Positions 54,918 to 64,000 of a stretch of DNA of 64,000 nucleotides are shown here, one piece after another; position 1 is the first letter of the stretch; each line of letters begins with the position of its first letter. This DNA comes from Serratia proteamaculans (GTDB taxonomy: Bacteria; Pseudomonadota; Gammaproteobacteria; Enterobacterales; Enterobacteriaceae), in the NCBI RefSeq assembly GCF_013337185.1, contig NZ_SWDE01000001.1, positions 1,240,001 through 1,304,000 on the forward strand, in the 5' to 3' direction. Below the pieces are notes generated by a model. The model made no database searches and was not told where the DNA came from. It saw only the letters and a program-made list of their open reading frames with translations. The position numbers were made by a program, and so were the translations under genes.

Positions 54918-56108
54918 ATGTTTGAAAAAATCACTGCTGCACCTGCCGATCCGATCCTGGGTCTGACCGACATTTTCCGCGCTGACGCCCGCCCTAACAA
55001 AATCAACCTAGGGATTGGCGTTTATAAAGATGAAACCGGTAAAACTCCGGTGCTGACCAGCGTTAAAAAAGCTGAACAGTATCTGCTGGAAAATGAGACC
55101 ACCAAAAACTATCTCGGCATTGAAGGTATTCCGGCGTTCGCCAACTGCACGCAAGAGCTGCTGTTCGGCAAACAAAGCCCAATCATTACCGACAAGCGTG
55201 CGCGCACCGCACAAACTCCTGGTGGCACCGGCGGCCTGCGTGTAGCAGCTGACTTCATCGCCAACCAGACCAGCGCGAAACGCATCTGGATCAGCAACCC
55301 AAGCTGGCCGAACCACAACAACGTGTTCGGTGCGGTCGGTCTGGAAGTGTTGGAATACGCCTACTACGACGCCGCCAATCATGCACTGGACTTTGATGGT
55401 CTGCTAAACAGCCTGAAACAGGCTCAGGCCGGCGATGTGGTGCTGTTCCACGGCTGCTGCCATAACCCAACCGGCATCGACCCAACGCCAGAGCAGTGGG
55501 CCCAGTTGGCCGAGCTGTCTGTGGCTAACGGCTGGTTGCCGCTGTTCGACTTCGCGTACCAGGGCTTTGCGAATGGCCTGGAAGAAGATGCCCAGGGCCT
55601 GCGTATTTTTGCCGCCAAGCACCAGGAACTGATCGTCGCCAGTTCTTACTCGAAGAATTTCGGTCTTTACAACGAGCGCGTGGGTGCCTGCACGGTGGTT
55701 GCTGCTGATGCAGAAACCGCCGACCGCGCCTTCAGCCAGGTGAAAGCCGCCATCCGCGCCAACTACTCTAACCCACCGTCACACGGTGCTGCCATTGTGG
55801 CAACCATCCTGGGCGACGATGCGTTACGTGCGCTGTGGGAGCAGGAGCTGACCGACATGCGTCAACGCATTCACCGTATGCGTCAGCTGTTCGTGAATAC
55901 CCTGCAGGAGAAAGGCGCTGAGCAGGACTTCAGCTTTATCATCAATCAGAACGGCATGTTCTCGTTCAGCGGGCTGACCAAAGAACAGGTGCTGCGTCTG
56001 CGTGACGAGTTTGGCGTCTACGCCGTTAACTCCGGTCGCGTTAACGTTGCCGGCATGACACCGGACAATATGGCACCGCTGTGCGAAGCCATCGTCGCCG
56101 TGCTGTAA
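54918..56108 (+). CDS. aspC: Aspartate aminotransferase
   Basis: A 396-residue fold-type I PLP aminotransferase that interconverts aspartate/2-oxoglutarate and oxaloacetate/glutamate; it also acts on aromatic amino acids. Length equals E. coli AspC. The PLP lysine is in [15 protein letters not shown], the cofactor Asp/Tyr in FDFAYQGF, and the substrate Arg in NSGRVNVAG near the C-terminus. I start at ATG 54918, the conserved [16 protein letters not shown]; an in-frame ATG five codons earlier (54903) lacks a ribosome site, and GGAAG lies about 10 bases before 54918. Confidence 0.97.
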   Translation: MFEKITAAPADPILGLTDIFRADARPNKINLGIGVYKDETGKTPVLTSVKKAEQYLLENETTKNYLGIEGIPAFANCTQELLFGKQSPIITDKRARTAQTPGGTGGLRVAADFIANQTSAKRIWISNPSWPNHNNVFGAVGLEVLEYAYYDAANHALDFDGLLNSLKQAQAGDVVLFHGCCHNPTGIDPTPEQWAQLAELSVANGWLPLFDFAYQGFANGLEEDAQGLRIFAAKHQELIVASSYSKNFGLYNERVGACTVVAADAETADRAFSQVKAAIRANYSNPPSHGAAIVATILGDDALRALWEQELTDMRQRIHRMRQLFVNTLQEKGAEQDFSFIINQNGMFSFSGLTKEQVLRLRDEFGVYAVNSGRVNVAGMTPDNMAPLCEAIVAVL

Positions 56109-56131
56109 AACCTTCGCGCGACACATAGCAA

Positions 56132-56160
56132 AAGGGGCGCTCAAAGCGCCCCTTAGTTAT
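56132..56160. terminator. Bidirectional terminator between aspC and gloC
   Basis: AAGGGGCGCT, a CAA loop and AGCGCCCCTT form a perfect 10-bp stem between convergent genes. T-rich tails are short on both strands. Confidence 0.8.
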
Positions 56161-56176
56161 TTCTGCCGGAAATAAC

Positions 56177-56824
56177 CTACCAGATGGCCGGCTCTTCACG
56201 CAGGAACGGGTTGGTTTCACGTTCCTGACCGAAGGTCGACATTGGCCCATGACCTGGAATAAACGCCATGTCATCACCCTGCGGCAATAGCTTGGTGCGG
56301 ATTGAGTTGATTAACGCCTGGTGATCGCCTTGTGGGAAATCACTGCGCCCAACGCCGCCATTAAACAGCACGTCGCCCACCAGCGCCAATCTCGCCCGCT
56401 CATTAATAAACACGATATGGCCAGGAGTATGGCCAGGGCAATGCAGCACCTTGAGCGTCATCTCGCCCACCTGCACGCTATCCCCTTCTTCCAGCCACCG
56501 GGTAGGCGTCAGCGGTGCGCACTCTTCCAGCCCAAACATGCGGCTCTGCGCAGGCAGCCCGTCCAGCCAGAAAGCATCTCTCTTATCCGGGCCGTAGATC
56601 GGCACCTGGTAATGCTCAGCCAGCTCAGCGGCCGCGCCAACGTGATCGAGATGACCATGCGTCAGCAGGATCTGCGTAACAGTTACGCCCTGCCTGGCTA
56701 TTTCGGCCTTCAGTTTTTCAGGTTCACCGCCGGGATCGACCAAAGCCGCCTGCTGGGTGCTCTCACACCAGATCAGGCTGCAGTTCTGACTAAAAGCGGT
56801 AACGGGAATAATGTGGTATTTCAT
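56177..56824 (-). CDS. gloC: Type II glyoxalase, metallo-beta-lactamase fold (GloC/YcbL)
   Basis: A 215-residue metallo-beta-lactamase-fold hydrolase matching E. coli YcbL/GloC, which hydrolyses S-lactoylglutathione. The metal motif THGHLDHVG is at about 55-63, further ligands are in HCPGHTPGH and GDVLF, and FIPGHGP is near the C-terminus. I start at 56824, where GGAG lies a few bases upstream and the N-terminus [15 protein letters not shown] is conserved. It is on the minus strand after mepK and converges on aspC. mgsA, the source of methylglyoxal, is in the same window but not linked. Confidence 0.94.
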   Translation of the reverse strand: MKYHIIPVTAFSQNCSLIWCESTQQAALVDPGGEPEKLKAEIARQGVTVTQILLTHGHLDHVGAAAELAEHYQVPIYGPDKRDAFWLDGLPAQSRMFGLEECAPLTPTRWLEEGDSVQVGEMTLKVLHCPGHTPGHIVFINERARLALVGDVLFNGGVGRSDFPQGDHQALINSIRTKLLPQGDDMAFIPGHGPMSTFGQERETNPFLREEPAIW

Positions 56825-56890
56825 AAGGCTCCAACGACAACGGCGCCACACCCTGCCGGGCTGGCGCGACTCACTTATGGTGCACAGCGA

Positions 56891-57439
56891 TTACCAGGTC
56901 CGCACCGGGCCGGTATCGATGTGTACGAAGTTGCTACGTGGGTAATATCCTACACCACCGGCGCTCATTTTTAACGCCGCTTTACGGATATTACTCAGTT
57001 GGATGCCTTCGATATGGAAGTCCATCGCCTGGCCTTTAGTGTGGTAGCTGTGTTTGGCCACACCGCGACTGCGTTCACGCAGCTCATTGTTGGTGTCCAG
57101 GGAGCGATAACCTGAAACCAACTGCACCGGCTTGTTGGTACCCAACAGACCTTGCAGACGATAGAGATGATCGAACAGACGAGGATCGATTGACTTGACC
57201 TTATTGGCTCGATAATCACGGAAGAGATGATTAAGACGGACTAACTCGTCTTTATTATATCCCTTGCCGTCGAAGAATTCGGCTTTAAGCGATTCGCCCG
57301 TATGCATATTATTTACAACCAAAATACGCGGACGAGAAGTAGAAAGACTGGCAAAGGCTTGCCCAGGGAGCAGCGCTATGCCTACGGCGGCGCTACCTAA
57401 CGCCAGCCATTTACGGCGATGATGATCAATTTTGTCCAT
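56891..57439 (-). CDS. mepK: Murein endopeptidase MepK (YcbK), Tat-exported
   Basis: A 182-residue peptidase of the M15/DUF882 type. E. coli MepK cuts mDAP-mDAP (3-3) peptidoglycan crosslinks. A twin-arginine signal, HRRKWLALG at about residues 7-15, precedes a hydrophobic stretch ending in AFA. Zinc ligands are in the HSYHTKGQAMDFH segment (about 137-149) and FVHIDTG near the end. I start at 57439 (MDKIDHHRRK); the frame opens 14 codons further upstream without a site. It sits beside ldtD, whose product makes the 3-3 crosslinks that MepK cleaves. Confidence 0.95.
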   Translation of the reverse strand: MDKIDHHRRKWLALGSAAVGIALLPGQAFASLSTSRPRILVVNNMHTGESLKAEFFDGKGYNKDELVRLNHLFRDYRANKVKSIDPRLFDHLYRLQGLLGTNKPVQLVSGYRSLDTNNELRERSRGVAKHSYHTKGQAMDFHIEGIQLSNIRKAALKMSAGGVGYYPRSNFVHIDTGPVRTW

Positions 57440-57547
57440 GTTTCTGTTAAACCCGGCAAGAATATCAAAATATATGCACAAAACAGCGCACTGCCCGAAC
57501 CATAACCGCCCACACTGGCTGAGTCAACCCGTGATGTCCCGCGGTTT

Positions 57548-57574
57548 GCAGGCACTCACGCAATGAGTGCCTGC
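57548..57574. repeat. Perfect 11-bp hairpin between ldtD and mepK
   Basis: GCAGGCACTCA, a CGCAA loop and TGAGTGCCTGC. Neither strand has a T-run after it, so it is more likely an mRNA processing or stabilising hairpin or partial terminator than an intrinsic terminator. Confidence 0.6.
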
Positions 57575-57620
57575 ATCATGGCCCGATATTCTGACCGTTA
57601 TTTATTTATAATTACTGCAT

Positions 57621-59462
57621 TTATTGCATTAATTTTTCGGCCTGAGCCAAAATTTGTGCGCCCGATCTCACCGTGTCATCATAATTGTAAATATCTGTGC
57701 GGAATTGTGGCTTTCCATCATCAGAGACCCAGGCGGTTAAATAATACAATTTAACCGGAATATGCTGGCGGATATTTACGAAGGTGGTATTCCCCTGTTT
57801 CAGAGTGGAAGAAACACGAGTGTTGTTCCAGCCGGCATCCTGCAGCAGCATGTTCGCCAAATCCGAAGCCTTGTTGACCCGAACACAACCGGAACTCAAG
57901 GCGCGGATGTCTTTCTGGAACAAATTATGGTTGGGCGTATCGTGCAGATAGATAGCGTCCGAACTCGGCATATTGAATTTAAAACGCCCCAATGAATTGG
58001 TCGCGCCTGGTGATTGACGGATCCGGTACGGGAAATTGCGGGCCGACACCATATTCCAATCGATCATCGCCGGGTTAATCACTTCGGCATCGTTGCTCCA
58101 GCCCGAAAGCACGGTATAGCCATGCTTCTGGAAGTAGCTGCCGTCACGCATCGCCTTCGGTACGATATCTTCACGCACCAGCGTAGTAGGTACGTTCCAC
58201 GGCGGGTTCACCACCACATTATTCAGCGCACTGCTCATTAACGGCGTCTTGCGGCTAGGTCGACCAACGATCACCCGCGAGGAAAGCACTTCATTGCCGT
58301 TCTGATAGTAGGTCAACGAGTAGTTGGGAATGTTAACCATAATACCGGTATCAACATGGCCGGGCAGTATCCGTAAACGCTGGATATTCAGTGCCAACAG
58401 CGAGGCGCGCATTTGCGGCGTTACGTTAAGCCACTCGCGAGTGCGAACGCCAATCACGCCGTCAGCACTCAGCCCCTGCCATTTCTGGAAGCGCTTAACG
58501 CCTTCGACCAGATCGGGGGTATAGCGATTATCGGTGACGGTAACCGGGCTTTCCTGTTGCTGCGAAAAAGGCGATTGCGGCGTTGGGACCAGATCTTTGA
58601 CAGGAGCGGCGGCCGGGCTGACAACGGCACTCTGGCTCTCGCGACTTTTTTCTTCATCAACCGACAGGCCACCATCGTCAGGCTCATTACGCGAACCGGT
58701 CAAAACCGCAGGGGGATCCTGCGCTTCCACCGGTGCCGTAGAAGGCGTCAGCATGCCGTTACGCGCCAGGATCTCACGCAAGGCTGGGATATCATCGCTC
58801 AGTTGATCGGGGCGCAGGCTTGGACCATTGGCCATTTGCGGCCACGGACGGCCATCGGCCAGCATGTCCCGCAGGGCCTGATGCATCTTGACGTATTGCG
58901 GGTGCTGCGGTGCCAGCTTGTTGACATAAGCCAGCGTTTTGCCCTGACGCACCGCCAGCTGCCACTGGTTAATCACCGTATTGGGCGGCAGACCGAGTTT
59001 GTAGGGAATATTGCTGTAGAGCCAATTATTACCGTTGGCACCGATGGACGAAACGAACTGCAAATAGCCCAGCATCGCATCAGACAGCACCACATCGCGC
59101 GCCACGTCGGTAATTGCCGGGTTGGTCAACAGCTTCACCCATTGGGTAAACTGCGGCTGTACGCCGGACATCGCCAACTCGGCCAGTTGCTGCTGAAATT
59201 GCTGAACCGCTTCGCGATCCTGCCACATCAATTGCATCCGGTTCGCCGCGTACAAAGGAGCCAGCGTCGAAAGATAATAGGGTGTGATACCTTTCGGTAA
59301 TGCCGCCACTATTTCCGAACGGCTTTGCGCCACTGACATGCCGGATGACGCTACCGGAAACGCAGGAACGGTTGCCCATACGGGTAAAGACGACGCAAGA
59401 CCACATGCGATTGCGCAACTTAACGCCAGCCGCCGTACAGTGTTTCCATTTCTAAGCAACAT
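57621..59462 (-). CDS. ldtD: L,D-transpeptidase LdtD (YcbB)
   Basis: A 613-residue periplasmic L,D-transpeptidase that makes 3-3 mDAP crosslinks in peptidoglycan and is tied to beta-lactam tolerance and outer-membrane stress in E. coli. A Sec signal ends near VWA (about residue 30). A substrate-capping and scaffold region and a peptidoglycan-binding domain (about 310-370, [17 protein letters not shown]) precede the YkuD catalytic domain. The nucleophile is Cys526 in SSGCVRVN, with YLHDTPNHN upstream. The region at 230-300 is variable and low-complexity. GGGGG lies about six bases before the ATG. Confidence 0.96.
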   Translation of the reverse strand: MLLRNGNTVRRLALSCAIACGLASSLPVWATVPAFPVASSGMSVAQSRSEIVAALPKGITPYYLSTLAPLYAANRMQLMWQDREAVQQFQQQLAELAMSGVQPQFTQWVKLLTNPAITDVARDVVLSDAMLGYLQFVSSIGANGNNWLYSNIPYKLGLPPNTVINQWQLAVRQGKTLAYVNKLAPQHPQYVKMHQALRDMLADGRPWPQMANGPSLRPDQLSDDIPALREILARNGMLTPSTAPVEAQDPPAVLTGSRNEPDDGGLSVDEEKSRESQSAVVSPAAAPVKDLVPTPQSPFSQQQESPVTVTDNRYTPDLVEGVKRFQKWQGLSADGVIGVRTREWLNVTPQMRASLLALNIQRLRILPGHVDTGIMVNIPNYSLTYYQNGNEVLSSRVIVGRPSRKTPLMSSALNNVVVNPPWNVPTTLVREDIVPKAMRDGSYFQKHGYTVLSGWSNDAEVINPAMIDWNMVSARNFPYRIRQSPGATNSLGRFKFNMPSSDAIYLHDTPNHNLFQKDIRALSSGCVRVNKASDLANMLLQDAGWNNTRVSSTLKQGNTTFVNIRQHIPVKLYYLTAWVSDDGKPQFRTDIYNYDDTVRSGAQILAQAEKLMQ

Positions 59463-59630
59463 CCATTGCCCCCTGTATGCTCACAAAAAATATAACCAAG
59501 ACAACTTATTAGTTTCAGTATACGAACAGAAAAGCCATTTTGCCCTTTGGGTGCCTATGAATAACTGTTATTTCATTAGGCTACTCGGTTTTCAGCGCAG
59601 AAAAAAGCAGGACTATCATCCTCCCGCACA

Positions 59631-59662
59631 AAAAAATAGCCACCCTTGGGCGGCTATTTTCA
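59631..59662 (-). terminator. Terminator of mukB
   Basis: On the minus strand, AAAATAGCCGCCC and GGTGGCTATTTT around an AAG loop are followed by TTT, about 25 bases after the mukB stop. Confidence 0.85.
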
Positions 59663-59687
59663 GATTATTAGCGGGCTTTTTTTGCGT

Positions 59688-62600
59688 TTACGGCGTTTCT
59701 GCCGCAGTAACACCCAGAACCGGCGGCTCATTGGCAAAACCGCGCAGCCCTACTACGTGTACATGTTCATGATTCTGGAACACTTTACGCACCAGTTTAT
59801 AAGTCGTGCCTTTTTCCGGGCTGATATTTTCCGGTGCTGCGATGATCAGCTGCATTTCCAGACGATCGCACAGCTCGAACAGCGTAGCGATGGATTTGGC
59901 ATCCAGTCGCGCCGCTTCATCGAGGAACAACAGCCGGCAAGGAGAAATATCTTTACCGCGCAGACGGCGCGACTCTTCTTCCCAGCTCTGTACCACCATG
60001 ACCAAAATCGACATCCCGGTACCGATCGCTTCACCGGTCGATAACGCGCCACTCTCTGCACGCAGCCAACCATCAGAGCCGCGGAAGACTTCCACTTCCA
60101 GCTCCAGGTAGTTGCGATAATCCAGCAGCTCTTCACCAATGGTCTGTGGCGTACGCTGCCCCATATCAATCTGTGGGTTCAGACGCTGATACAGCTTGGC
60201 CAAGGCTTCCGAGAAGGTCAGTCGGTTGCTGTTGAACAAGTCCTGATGCTGTTCCTGTTGTTCGGAAAGCACGTCCAGCAGCGTCGCATGCGCTTCACGC
60301 ACGTTGACGTTCAACCGCACGCTCTTCACCTGTCCGAAGGAAACCGCCTGCAGGCCCTGGTTGAGCATGCGGATACGGTTCTGTTCGCGCTGGATGGTTT
60401 TGCGAATGATGTTCGCCACGCTCTTGGAGCTGATTGCCAGCTTCTGCTCACGCGCGGTCAACTCTTCGGTCAGGCGGCCCAGTTCGATCTCCATCTGTTC
60501 GATGGCTTCAACCGGATCGTCGGTACGGATGATATCCTGACGAATACGCTCGCGCAGATGCTGATAGACCGCAATATAGAACTGGATCTTGCGTTCCGGA
60601 CGCTTGGGATCTTCCGACAGGCGCAGCACATCGCGCAGGTGTTCGTTATCCGACACCGCCAGACGCAGCGCACCGAGCGCCTTATCCGACATTGAGCGCA
60701 GCTCGTCACCGTCCATATAGGCCAGTTCGCGGCGGTGCAGACGACGTTCAACGCCATTGTCTTTCACCAGGCGCATCACGGCGCACCAACCCGCCTTGGC
60801 GGTGACCACCTGCTCGCGCAGTTGATAATAATCGCGCTCCAGCTTGCGCAGTTTCTTCTGCAGACTGTCCATTTCCGCTTCGCAGAAGGTCAGCTGTTTT
60901 TCCAGTTGGTTTCGGCGCGCGCGGTTGGTGCTCAGGGCCGTATGCAATTCATCACGACGAGTGCGCGCACGGGCTTCGGCATTGGCATCCGCCTGCACAC
61001 CGATGTCTACCAGTTCCTGGCTCAGCTCTTTGAGCATGTCGCGCTTGGCGTCATACGAGCTTTTCAGCGATGCCAACACCTGGCTGTACTGGGTGAACTG
61101 GGTCTGATACTGGCGCAGTTGCTCACGGGCACGGGTACGTTCCGCTTCCGCATGTTCCAGACGCTGGCGCAGCTTGTCGTTCAGATCGTTATTGGCATTT
61201 TGCATGCCGGCAGAGTCGGTATAGCTGAAGTGCGCGCGACGCTGCACCACTTCAATCAGGGCAAACGCCTGCTGCTTGGCCTGACGCTGCACGCTCTGCG
61301 CCTGAGTGTAATCCTGCTGCAACTGCTCATGCTGCTGCGGATCGCTCTGCAGTACCGACAGCAGCGGCTCCAGCTTGGTCAGGGAAACGCCGTGCTGCTG
61401 AATATGACGCGCGGCATCCTGCGCCTCTTCCAGCTCTTCACGGATTTCTTCCACCCGATCCTGCAGGGTTTCATCGTTTAGCAATGAAACCAGCGGCGTC
61501 AGACGGTTCAGTGCAGAAATGCCCTCTTTCGCCTGATCGTACTGCTGACGCTGCTGCTGGTTCTGCGCTTCATGGTTATTCAGCGCACGTTCGATTTCAC
61601 CACGGCGGGTATTGAGGCCACGGATCTCGGCTTCCGGATCGGCGTCAAAGGCTACCGCCAGATGGTTACCGATAAAGCGGCTGAAGGCCTGGTGCGAACG
61701 CTGGGTTTTCTGCACGTCGAACGACAGTGTGGCATAACGCTCTGCCAACTTTTCCCGCTCGGCATGCAATATTTCCAGGCGATTCTCACGTGCGGCACGG
61801 CCAAACAGCGGCACTGCCGGGTAACGTGAGTAACGCCACTGGCGCTCGGCAGTTTTAACCAACACCGCGCGGTCTTGTTCTTCGACGGCGAATACGCTGT
61901 CATCGAACGACTGCGGATCCCCTTCGATCAGATAGAGATCTTCCGGGCAGTCTTCCAACCCTTCCAGCATCTCACGCACCAACGACAGATCCGGCACCAC
62001 GATGGCGTGGCGCGACGGGCCGTACAAGGCGGAGAAATACGGTGCATCGTCGATGGTGACGTCGTCGTAGATTTCGGACAGCAGCACGCCACCAAAACGT
62101 TCGGCCAGCGTGACCAGACGCTGATCTTCGGCACCGCCAGGCTGGCTGAGACGTTCAATTTGCGCTTCAACAGCACGTTTACCGGCAGCCACTTCGTCAC
62201 GCTCAACGGTAGTTTCACGTTCGCGCTCCAGCAGTTGCTGCATGTATTCAGTCACCTGCTGGCTGCTTTCAAGCGCTTCACCGCTTTGCTCGCCAAGCTG
62301 GCTCAGAGCATCCTGCGCGGCCAACCAGACAGGTGCGCGGGTGGTCAGTTCGCGGATGCGTTGCTGAATTTGCTCCAGTTCCTGGCGCATTTCCATCCGA
62401 CGCTCACCGGCATCGCTAACGCCCTGCGACAGCGATTCCAGACGCTCTTCCAGTTCTTGTTGCAGAGCATCAAGTTCGTCCGGCTGATACTGCTGTCCAT
62501 GGCGTTTACAGAACTCCTGCAGCAGACGCTCGGCGTCCTGCTGGGAGCGCAGACGCTGTTCCAGCTCGCTCAGGCGCATACGCAAGGGTTGCACGCGTTC

Positions 62601-64000
62601 GGCAAGGTGTTGCTGTGATGGCCAGTCGCGCAGCAATTCGCGCGCACACTGCCAGGCTTCGCTGCGGTTGACCTGGCCGGCGATTTTACCCACCAGTTGG
62701 TAAGCCTGTTCAAACTGACCGTGCGCGGCGTCGGCCACGCTCAGTTTTTGCTCAAGCATCAGCAGCGCTTCTGTGGCTTCCTGCTCACGCGCCTGGAAAG
62801 TATCCAGCCAGTGTTCGGCATTTTCGGCGGTCAGTTCCGGCAGTTGGCACAACGCGCGAGCACGTTCCAACGCTTGCAACGCCTGCTGATACTGAATGGC
62901 GCGGGTCTGCTGCACGTCGAGCGCCTGCTGGTAGTCGGCGAGTTGGCTTTTCAGCTCATCCACTTCCAGTTCGGCGGCCTCGGCACGCGCTTCGTTTTCG
63001 GCCTGTTGTTCGCTGGCCTCCGCAACCACTTCATTCTGTTCTTCCAGTCGGTAGGTCAGCTCTTCCAGATCGCCTTCATAACGCTCGATCTTTTCCTGCT
63101 GACGCATCGCCGTTTGTACCAGATTCAGGTGATCGCTGGCGGCCTGATAATCGGTTTCCAGATCGGATTCCGCACCGCTTTGCTCCGCCAGTTCACGCGC
63201 CATTTCAACATGACGGAATTGCTCGGCGGCCAACTGTTTGCGACTGCCCAGCAGATCGCTGCGTAGCGCCAGTGCCCCGTCCAAATGAATGCGCCGCTCA
63301 TTGGCATGACGCATGTAGTCCGCCGCCACGTAAGAGGTGGCCTCGGAAATCAAATGTTTGAACAGGTCGCGGTCGGATTGGGTCACGCGGATCGCTTCCA
63401 GCGTCATGCGGTTTTCACGCAGCGCCGCTTCCATGTCCTGGAAGGCCTTGCGCACACCGCTGTTTTCCGGCAACAGGTAGTCGCGCAGCGAGCGGGTGAT
63501 GGCGCTGGAAATACCGCCGTACAGCGAGGCTTCAATCAGACGATAGAACTTGCTGCGATCGGACGATGAACGCAGGCGTTTCGGGATCACGCCCAGATCG
63601 AACATTAGTGAGTGGTAATCGGTGATGGAGTTAAACTGCTTGAACTGCACCCCTTCCATCTCTTCGACGCGATCTTTCAGTTCCTGCAGCGACAGTACGC
63701 GCGCCTGGCGCTCACCTACCGTTTGGGTCAAAAGCTCCGTCGGCTGCACGGCCGTCGGCAGGCCCTGGATCACGAACGGCTTGATGTCGACCTTGCGGTC
63801 ACGGCCGGCGACCTGCTGCAGACGAACACCAACGACCACACGTTGGTGGCGCGAGTTGAGCACGTCAAGAGTCGAATAACATACCCCGGCGCGCAGTTTA
63901 CCGTGCAGGCCTTTGTCGCGTGAGCCGCTGGTGGCGCCGGCTTCAGTGGTGTTACGAAAGTGCAACAGCGTCAAATCGGGGATCAGCGCAGTGACGAAGG
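59688..64000 (-). CDS. mukB: Chromosome condensin MukB, N-terminus beyond the window
   Basis: The window holds the last 1,437 or so residues of this SMC-like condensin; the reading frame is open to the window edge, where it still encodes [14 protein letters not shown], so about 45-50 N-terminal residues with the Walker A motif are missing. Long coiled coils flank a hinge near [29 protein letters not shown]. The C-terminal head has the signature [17 protein letters not shown] and Walker [12 protein letters not shown]. With MukE and MukF it organises and segregates the chromosome. The C-terminal tail after FANEPP differs from that of E. coli. Confidence 0.97.
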   Translation of the reverse strand, partial: FVTALIPDLTLLHFRNTTEAGATSGSRDKGLHGKLRAGVCYSTLDVLNSRHQRVVVGVRLQQVAGRDRKVDIKPFVIQGLPTAVQPTELLTQTVGERQARVLSLQELKDRVEEMEGVQFKQFNSITDYHSLMFDLGVIPKRLRSSSDRSKFYRLIEASLYGGISSAITRSLRDYLLPENSGVRKAFQDMEAALRENRMTLEAIRVTQSDRDLFKHLISEATSYVAADYMRHANERRIHLDGALALRSDLLGSRKQLAAEQFRHVEMARELAEQSGAESDLETDYQAASDHLNLVQTAMRQQEKIERYEGDLEELTYRLEEQNEVVAEASEQQAENEARAEAAELEVDELKSQLADYQQALDVQQTRAIQYQQALQALERARALCQLPELTAENAEHWLDTFQAREQEATEALLMLEQKLSVADAAHGQFEQAYQLVGKIAGQVNRSEAWQCARELLRDWPSQQHLAERVQPLRMRLSELEQRLRSQQDAERLLQEFCKRHGQQYQPDELDALQQELEERLESLSQGVSDAGERRMEMRQELEQIQQRIRELTTRAPVWLAAQDALSQLGEQSGEALESSQQVTEYMQQLLERERETTVERDEVAAGKRAVEAQIERLSQPGGAEDQRLVTLAERFGGVLLSEIYDDVTIDDAPYFSALYGPSRHAIVVPDLSLVREMLEGLEDCPEDLYLIEGDPQSFDDSVFAVEEQDRAVLVKTAERQWRYSRYPAVPLFGRAARENRLEILHAEREKLAERYATLSFDVQKTQRSHQAFSRFIGNHLAVAFDADPEAEIRGLNTRRGEIERALNNHEAQNQQQRQQYDQAKEGISALNRLTPLVSLLNDETLQDRVEEIREELEEAQDAARHIQQHGVSLTKLEPLLSVLQSDPQQHEQLQQDYTQAQSVQRQAKQQAFALIEVVQRRAHFSYTDSAGMQNANNDLNDKLRQRLEHAEAERTRAREQLRQYQTQFTQYSQVLASLKSSYDAKRDMLKELSQELVDIGVQADANAEARARTRRDELHTALSTNRARRNQLEKQLTFCEAEMDSLQKKLRKLERDYYQLREQVVTAKAGWCAVMRLVKDNGVERRLHRRELAYMDGDELRSMSDKALGALRLAVSDNEHLRDVLRLSEDPKRPERKIQFYIAVYQHLRERIRQDIIRTDDPVEAIEQMEIELGRLTEELTAREQKLAISSKSVANIIRKTIQREQNRIRMLNQGLQAVSFGQVKSVRLNVNVREAHATLLDVLSEQQEQHQDLFNSNRLTFSEALAKLYQRLNPQIDMGQRTPQTIGEELLDYRNYLELEVEVFRGSDGWLRAESGALSTGEAIGTGMSILVMVVQSWEEESRRLRGKDISPCRLLFLDEAARLDAKSIATLFELCDRLEMQLIIAAPENISPEKGTTYKLVRKVFQNHEHVHVVGLRGFANEPPVLGVTAAETP

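Noticed and set aside
58413-59300. 295-codon antisense frame opposite ldtD
   Set aside because: Shadow of the ldtD coding sequence; no ribosome site or domain.
60735-62618. Two antisense frames of about 248 codons opposite mukB
   Set aside because: Long shadows are expected opposite a gene of more than 4 kb; no start signals or domains.
1-64000. CRISPR arrays, insertion sequences, prophage or integrase genes
   Set aside because: Read through for regularly spaced repeats, transposase or integrase motifs and att-like direct repeats; none found. The yccX-rlmI island has no visible flanking repeat.

Overview
The window is a stretch of enterobacterial chromosome, almost certainly from a Serratia species. 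The left end carries a complete secreted endonuclease that reads as the Serratia NucA nuclease, with several substitutions against the S. marcescens protein as I remember it. From the tRNA-Ser gene to mukB, the gene order follows the E. coli segment serT-yccA-...-ompA-...-fabA-...-pyrD-...-pepN-...-ompF-aspC-...-mukB, seen in reverse. A non-marcescens Serratia (liquefaciens/proteamaculans/plymuthica group) is my inference. No insertion sequence, prophage, CRISPR array or toxin-antitoxin pair was seen.

Layout. (1) 1-7.5 kb, Serratia-specific: nucA; a three-gene membrane FAD dehydrogenase complex (Tat-signal small subunit, GMC catalytic subunit, three-heme cytochrome c); a 71-residue membrane protein on the opposite strand; and a BetT-type BCCT transporter. 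(2) 7.5-9.4 kb: tRNA-Ser(UGA), yccA, tusE, yccX. (3) 9.5-13.4 kb: an AT-rich insertion between yccX and rlmI with two acyltransferase-3 membrane proteins and a PhyH-type Fe(II)/2-oxoglutarate dioxygenase. (4) 13.4-27.3 kb: rlmI, hspQ, yccU, yccT, mgsA, helD, yccF, yccS, sxy, sulA, ompA, matP and a lonH-type protease. (5) 27.3-30 kb: fabA, followed by an HxlR regulator overlapping a second FabF-like ketoacyl synthase, then rmf on the minus strand. (6) 30-41 kb: pqiABC, uup, rlmKL, ycbX, zapC, pyrD. (7) 41-45.4 kb: the ssuEADCB sulfonate operon. (8) 45.4-64 kb: pepN, a membrane diguanylate cyclase, pncB, asnS, ompF, aspC, gloC-like ycbL, mepK, ldtD, and mukB running off the right end.

Themes. 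Much of the backbone concerns the envelope and the cell cycle: OmpA and OmpF porins, PqiABC lipid transport, LdtD making and MepK cutting 3-3 peptidoglycan crosslinks, SulA and ZapC acting on FtsZ, MatP and MukB organising the chromosome. Several control sites can be read directly: a LexA box at sulA, a sigma-32 promoter at hspQ, FadR and FabR sites at fabA, a PurR-like box and initiation-region hairpin at pyrD, and an ompA promoter and OmpR-region at ompF that look like the E. coli ones.

The parts least explained by known synteny are the acyltransferase/dioxygenase island with its tandem operator-like repeats, the HxlR/FabF pair with a perfect palindrome over its promoter region, the diguanylate cyclase between pepN and pncB, and the small membrane protein beside the dehydrogenase. 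None can be proven to be a new system from sequence alone.
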